From: Parvibaculum sp.
Lineage (GTDB): Bacteria; Pseudomonadota; Alphaproteobacteria; Parvibaculales; Parvibaculaceae
Assembly (NCBI GenBank): GCA_002694985.1
Contig: NZNS01000009.1
Span: forward strand, 186,001-250,000
Reading direction: 5' to 3'
DNA: 64,000 nt
The notes below the pieces were generated by a model. The model did not search any database, was not told the DNA's origin, and worked only from the letters and a program-made list of their open reading frames with translations. Of the stretch, positions 62,903-64,000 are shown piece by piece. Positions within the stretch are counted from its first letter, which is position 1; the number at the start of each line of letters is the position of its first letter. A program made the position numbers and the translations under genes.

Positions 62903-64000
62903 GCTGCCTCCTTCGCCGCCGTGCCGAGGTGAATACGGCCCGACGCGTTCTCCACCGCCCATGGGCGGCGCACACCGCCGAGCTCTTCCGCCACCGCAAG
63001 CCCGGCCTGCAATCCGTCCTCATGGAAACCCGAGCCGAAATAAGCGCCGCAGAACCATGTCCGCCGCTTGCCCTGAAGCTGCCAGAGGCGGCGCTGCGCT
63101 GCAAAGGCGCCCGCGTCGAATACGGGATGGTCATAGTCGATCCGCGTCACCACGCTGCCGGGCGCGGGCTCCTGCGAAGGATTGAGCGTCACGAAGAGTT
63201 GCCGTTCCGTTGGCAGATTTTGCAAACGGTTCATCCAGTAGCTGACGCAAACGGGGCTGCCCGCGCCGCCGCCCATATAGTTCCAGCTCGCCCAGACGCG
63301 CCGCTCCTGCGGCATGAAGCTCTCATCCGAATGCAGCCAGGCGACATTGCGCTGATAGGGCATTGCACCAAGCAGGCGCCGCTCATCGCCATCCGCATCG
63401 CCGAGCATCGCCAGCGCCTCGTCGCTATGCGATCCGATCACGATATGGTCGTAGCGTTCGCTCGCGCCCGTCTCGTCGGTAACGGTCACACCACCTGCAT
63501 CGCGTCGTACATCGGCAATGCCTGCACCGTAGCGGATGCGGCCCTCAAGCGGCGCGGCAAGCTTCTTCACATATTCGCGCGACCCGCCCGCAACCGTGCG
63601 CCAGACAGGGCGGCCCTTGAGCCGCATCAGCCCGTGATTGTCGAAGAAGCGCAGAAAGGCGAGCGCAGGAAACTGCTCCACGCGCTCCACCGGCAAGGAC
63701 CAGATCGCCGCGCACATCGGCAGCAGATGATCGTCGCAAAGGCTCGCCGAATAGCCTTGTTCGCGCAGGAAATCGCCAAGCGGCTTCCGGTCCAGCCCCT
63801 CGACATGCGCAAGCTCCGGCGCCGCGCGGTAAAGCTTCACGATTTCGCTGATCATCCGCCACATCCGGGGGCTGACGATGTTGCGCCGGTCGGCGAAGAT
63901 CCCGTTGAGCCCCGAGCCTGAATATTCGAAACGCCGCTTGCCCCCCGTTTCCAGCGAGGCGGCAAACGACATGTTGCTTTCCTGCGTTTCCACGCCGAGA
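62899..64000 (-). CDS. FAD-dependent oxidoreductase (amine-oxidase-like), N-terminus outside window
   Basis: At least 367 residues are visible; the N-terminal FAD-binding dinucleotide motif is beyond the window edge, as the frame is open to base 64000. NGIFADRRNIVSPRMWRMIS, FLREQGYSASLCDDHLLPMC, GRPVWRTVAGGSREYVKKLA and YDHIVIGSHSDEALAML match the NAD(P)-binding amine-oxidase-like proteins paired with DUF1365. The end GAYFGSGFHEDGLQAGLAVA closes the FAD site. It is probably the first or an early gene of the operon with DUF1365. Confidence 0.87.
   Translation of the reverse strand, partial: LGVETQESNMSFAASLETGGKRRFEYSGSGLNGIFADRRNIVSPRMWRMISEIVKLYRAAPELAHVEGLDRKPLGDFLREQGYSASLCDDHLLPMCAAIWSLPVERVEQFPALAFLRFFDNHGLMRLKGRPVWRTVAGGSREYVKKLAAPLEGRIRYGAGIADVRRDAGGVTVTDETGASERYDHIVIGSHSDEALAMLGDADGDERRLLGAMPYQRNVAWLHSDESFMPQERRVWASWNYMGGGAGSPVCVSYWMNRLQNLPTERQLFVTLNPSQEPAPGSVVTRIDYDHPVFDAGAFAAQRRLWQLQGKRRTWFCGAYFGSGFHEDGLQAGLAVAEELGGVRRPWAVENASGRIHLGTAAKEAA

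Overview
The window is high-GC DNA from an alphaproteobacterium. The lineage is inferred from the style of the exopolysaccharide genes (bactofilin, beta-barrel plus Wza plus Wzc), the dehydrogenase and GGDEF-EAL content and codon use. A Parvibaculum-like or related Hyphomicrobiales/Rhodospirillales genome is plausible, but I cannot fix the genus. I recognised no rRNA, tRNA, CRISPR array, transposase or integrase.

Region 1 (1-14.0 kb) holds conserved precursor genes for a surface polysaccharide. It has the end of an RmlD-like reductase, a NeuB-type synthase, a GT2 enzyme, two initiating sugar-phosphate transferases (2435-4000 and 7560-9068), a bactofilin, ManC, GalU, two tandem Gmd-type dehydratases, a UDP-glucuronate 4-epimerase and UDP-glucose dehydrogenase. 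Together these would supply GDP-mannose, GDP-6-deoxy sugars, UDP-glucose, UDP-glucuronate and UDP-galacturonate.

Region 2 (14.0-31.0 kb) is the variable, serotype-like core: glycosyltransferases, three intact acyltransferases, an O-antigen polymerase/ligase, the flippase Wzx and methyltransferases. It is full of remnants: a second ugd 3' end, a second wzx 3' end, both ends of broken SGNH acyltransferases, a chimeric acyltransferase/glycosyltransferase pseudogene, a truncated GT4 and a nonsense-mutated methyltransferase. A direct repeat of about 139 bp lies at the start of each of two neighbouring acyltransferase genes. The two duplicated 3' ends (ugd and wzx) have the same layout and bracket this core, which suggests cassette replacement by recombination in flanking genes.

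Region 3 (31-42.3 kb) is the assembly and export part of the locus: two methyltransferases, a second O-antigen ligase-like protein, a TPR-like membrane protein, the Wzz/Wzc tyrosine autokinase, an outer-membrane beta-barrel, a small exported protein of unknown family, Wza, a PPP-type phosphatase and a KdsD/KpsF sugar-phosphate isomerase. The picture is a Wzx/Wzy-dependent pathway.

Region 4 (42.3-64 kb) is ordinary housekeeping: a cobalamin-riboswitch operon with a BtuF-like protein and a divergent DUF71 protein, three intramembrane proteases (site-2, CPBP, rhomboid), an orphan Cox11, a TonB-dependent receptor, cardiolipin synthase, a yqjDE-like pair, a GST, a dead zinc alcohol dehydrogenase behind a perfect TetR-type palindrome, two acyl-CoA dehydrogenases, a GGDEF-EAL protein, and a DUF1365/FAD-oxidoreductase pair ending at an intrinsic terminator.

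All identities quoted are by-eye alignments within the window; no database search was possible.
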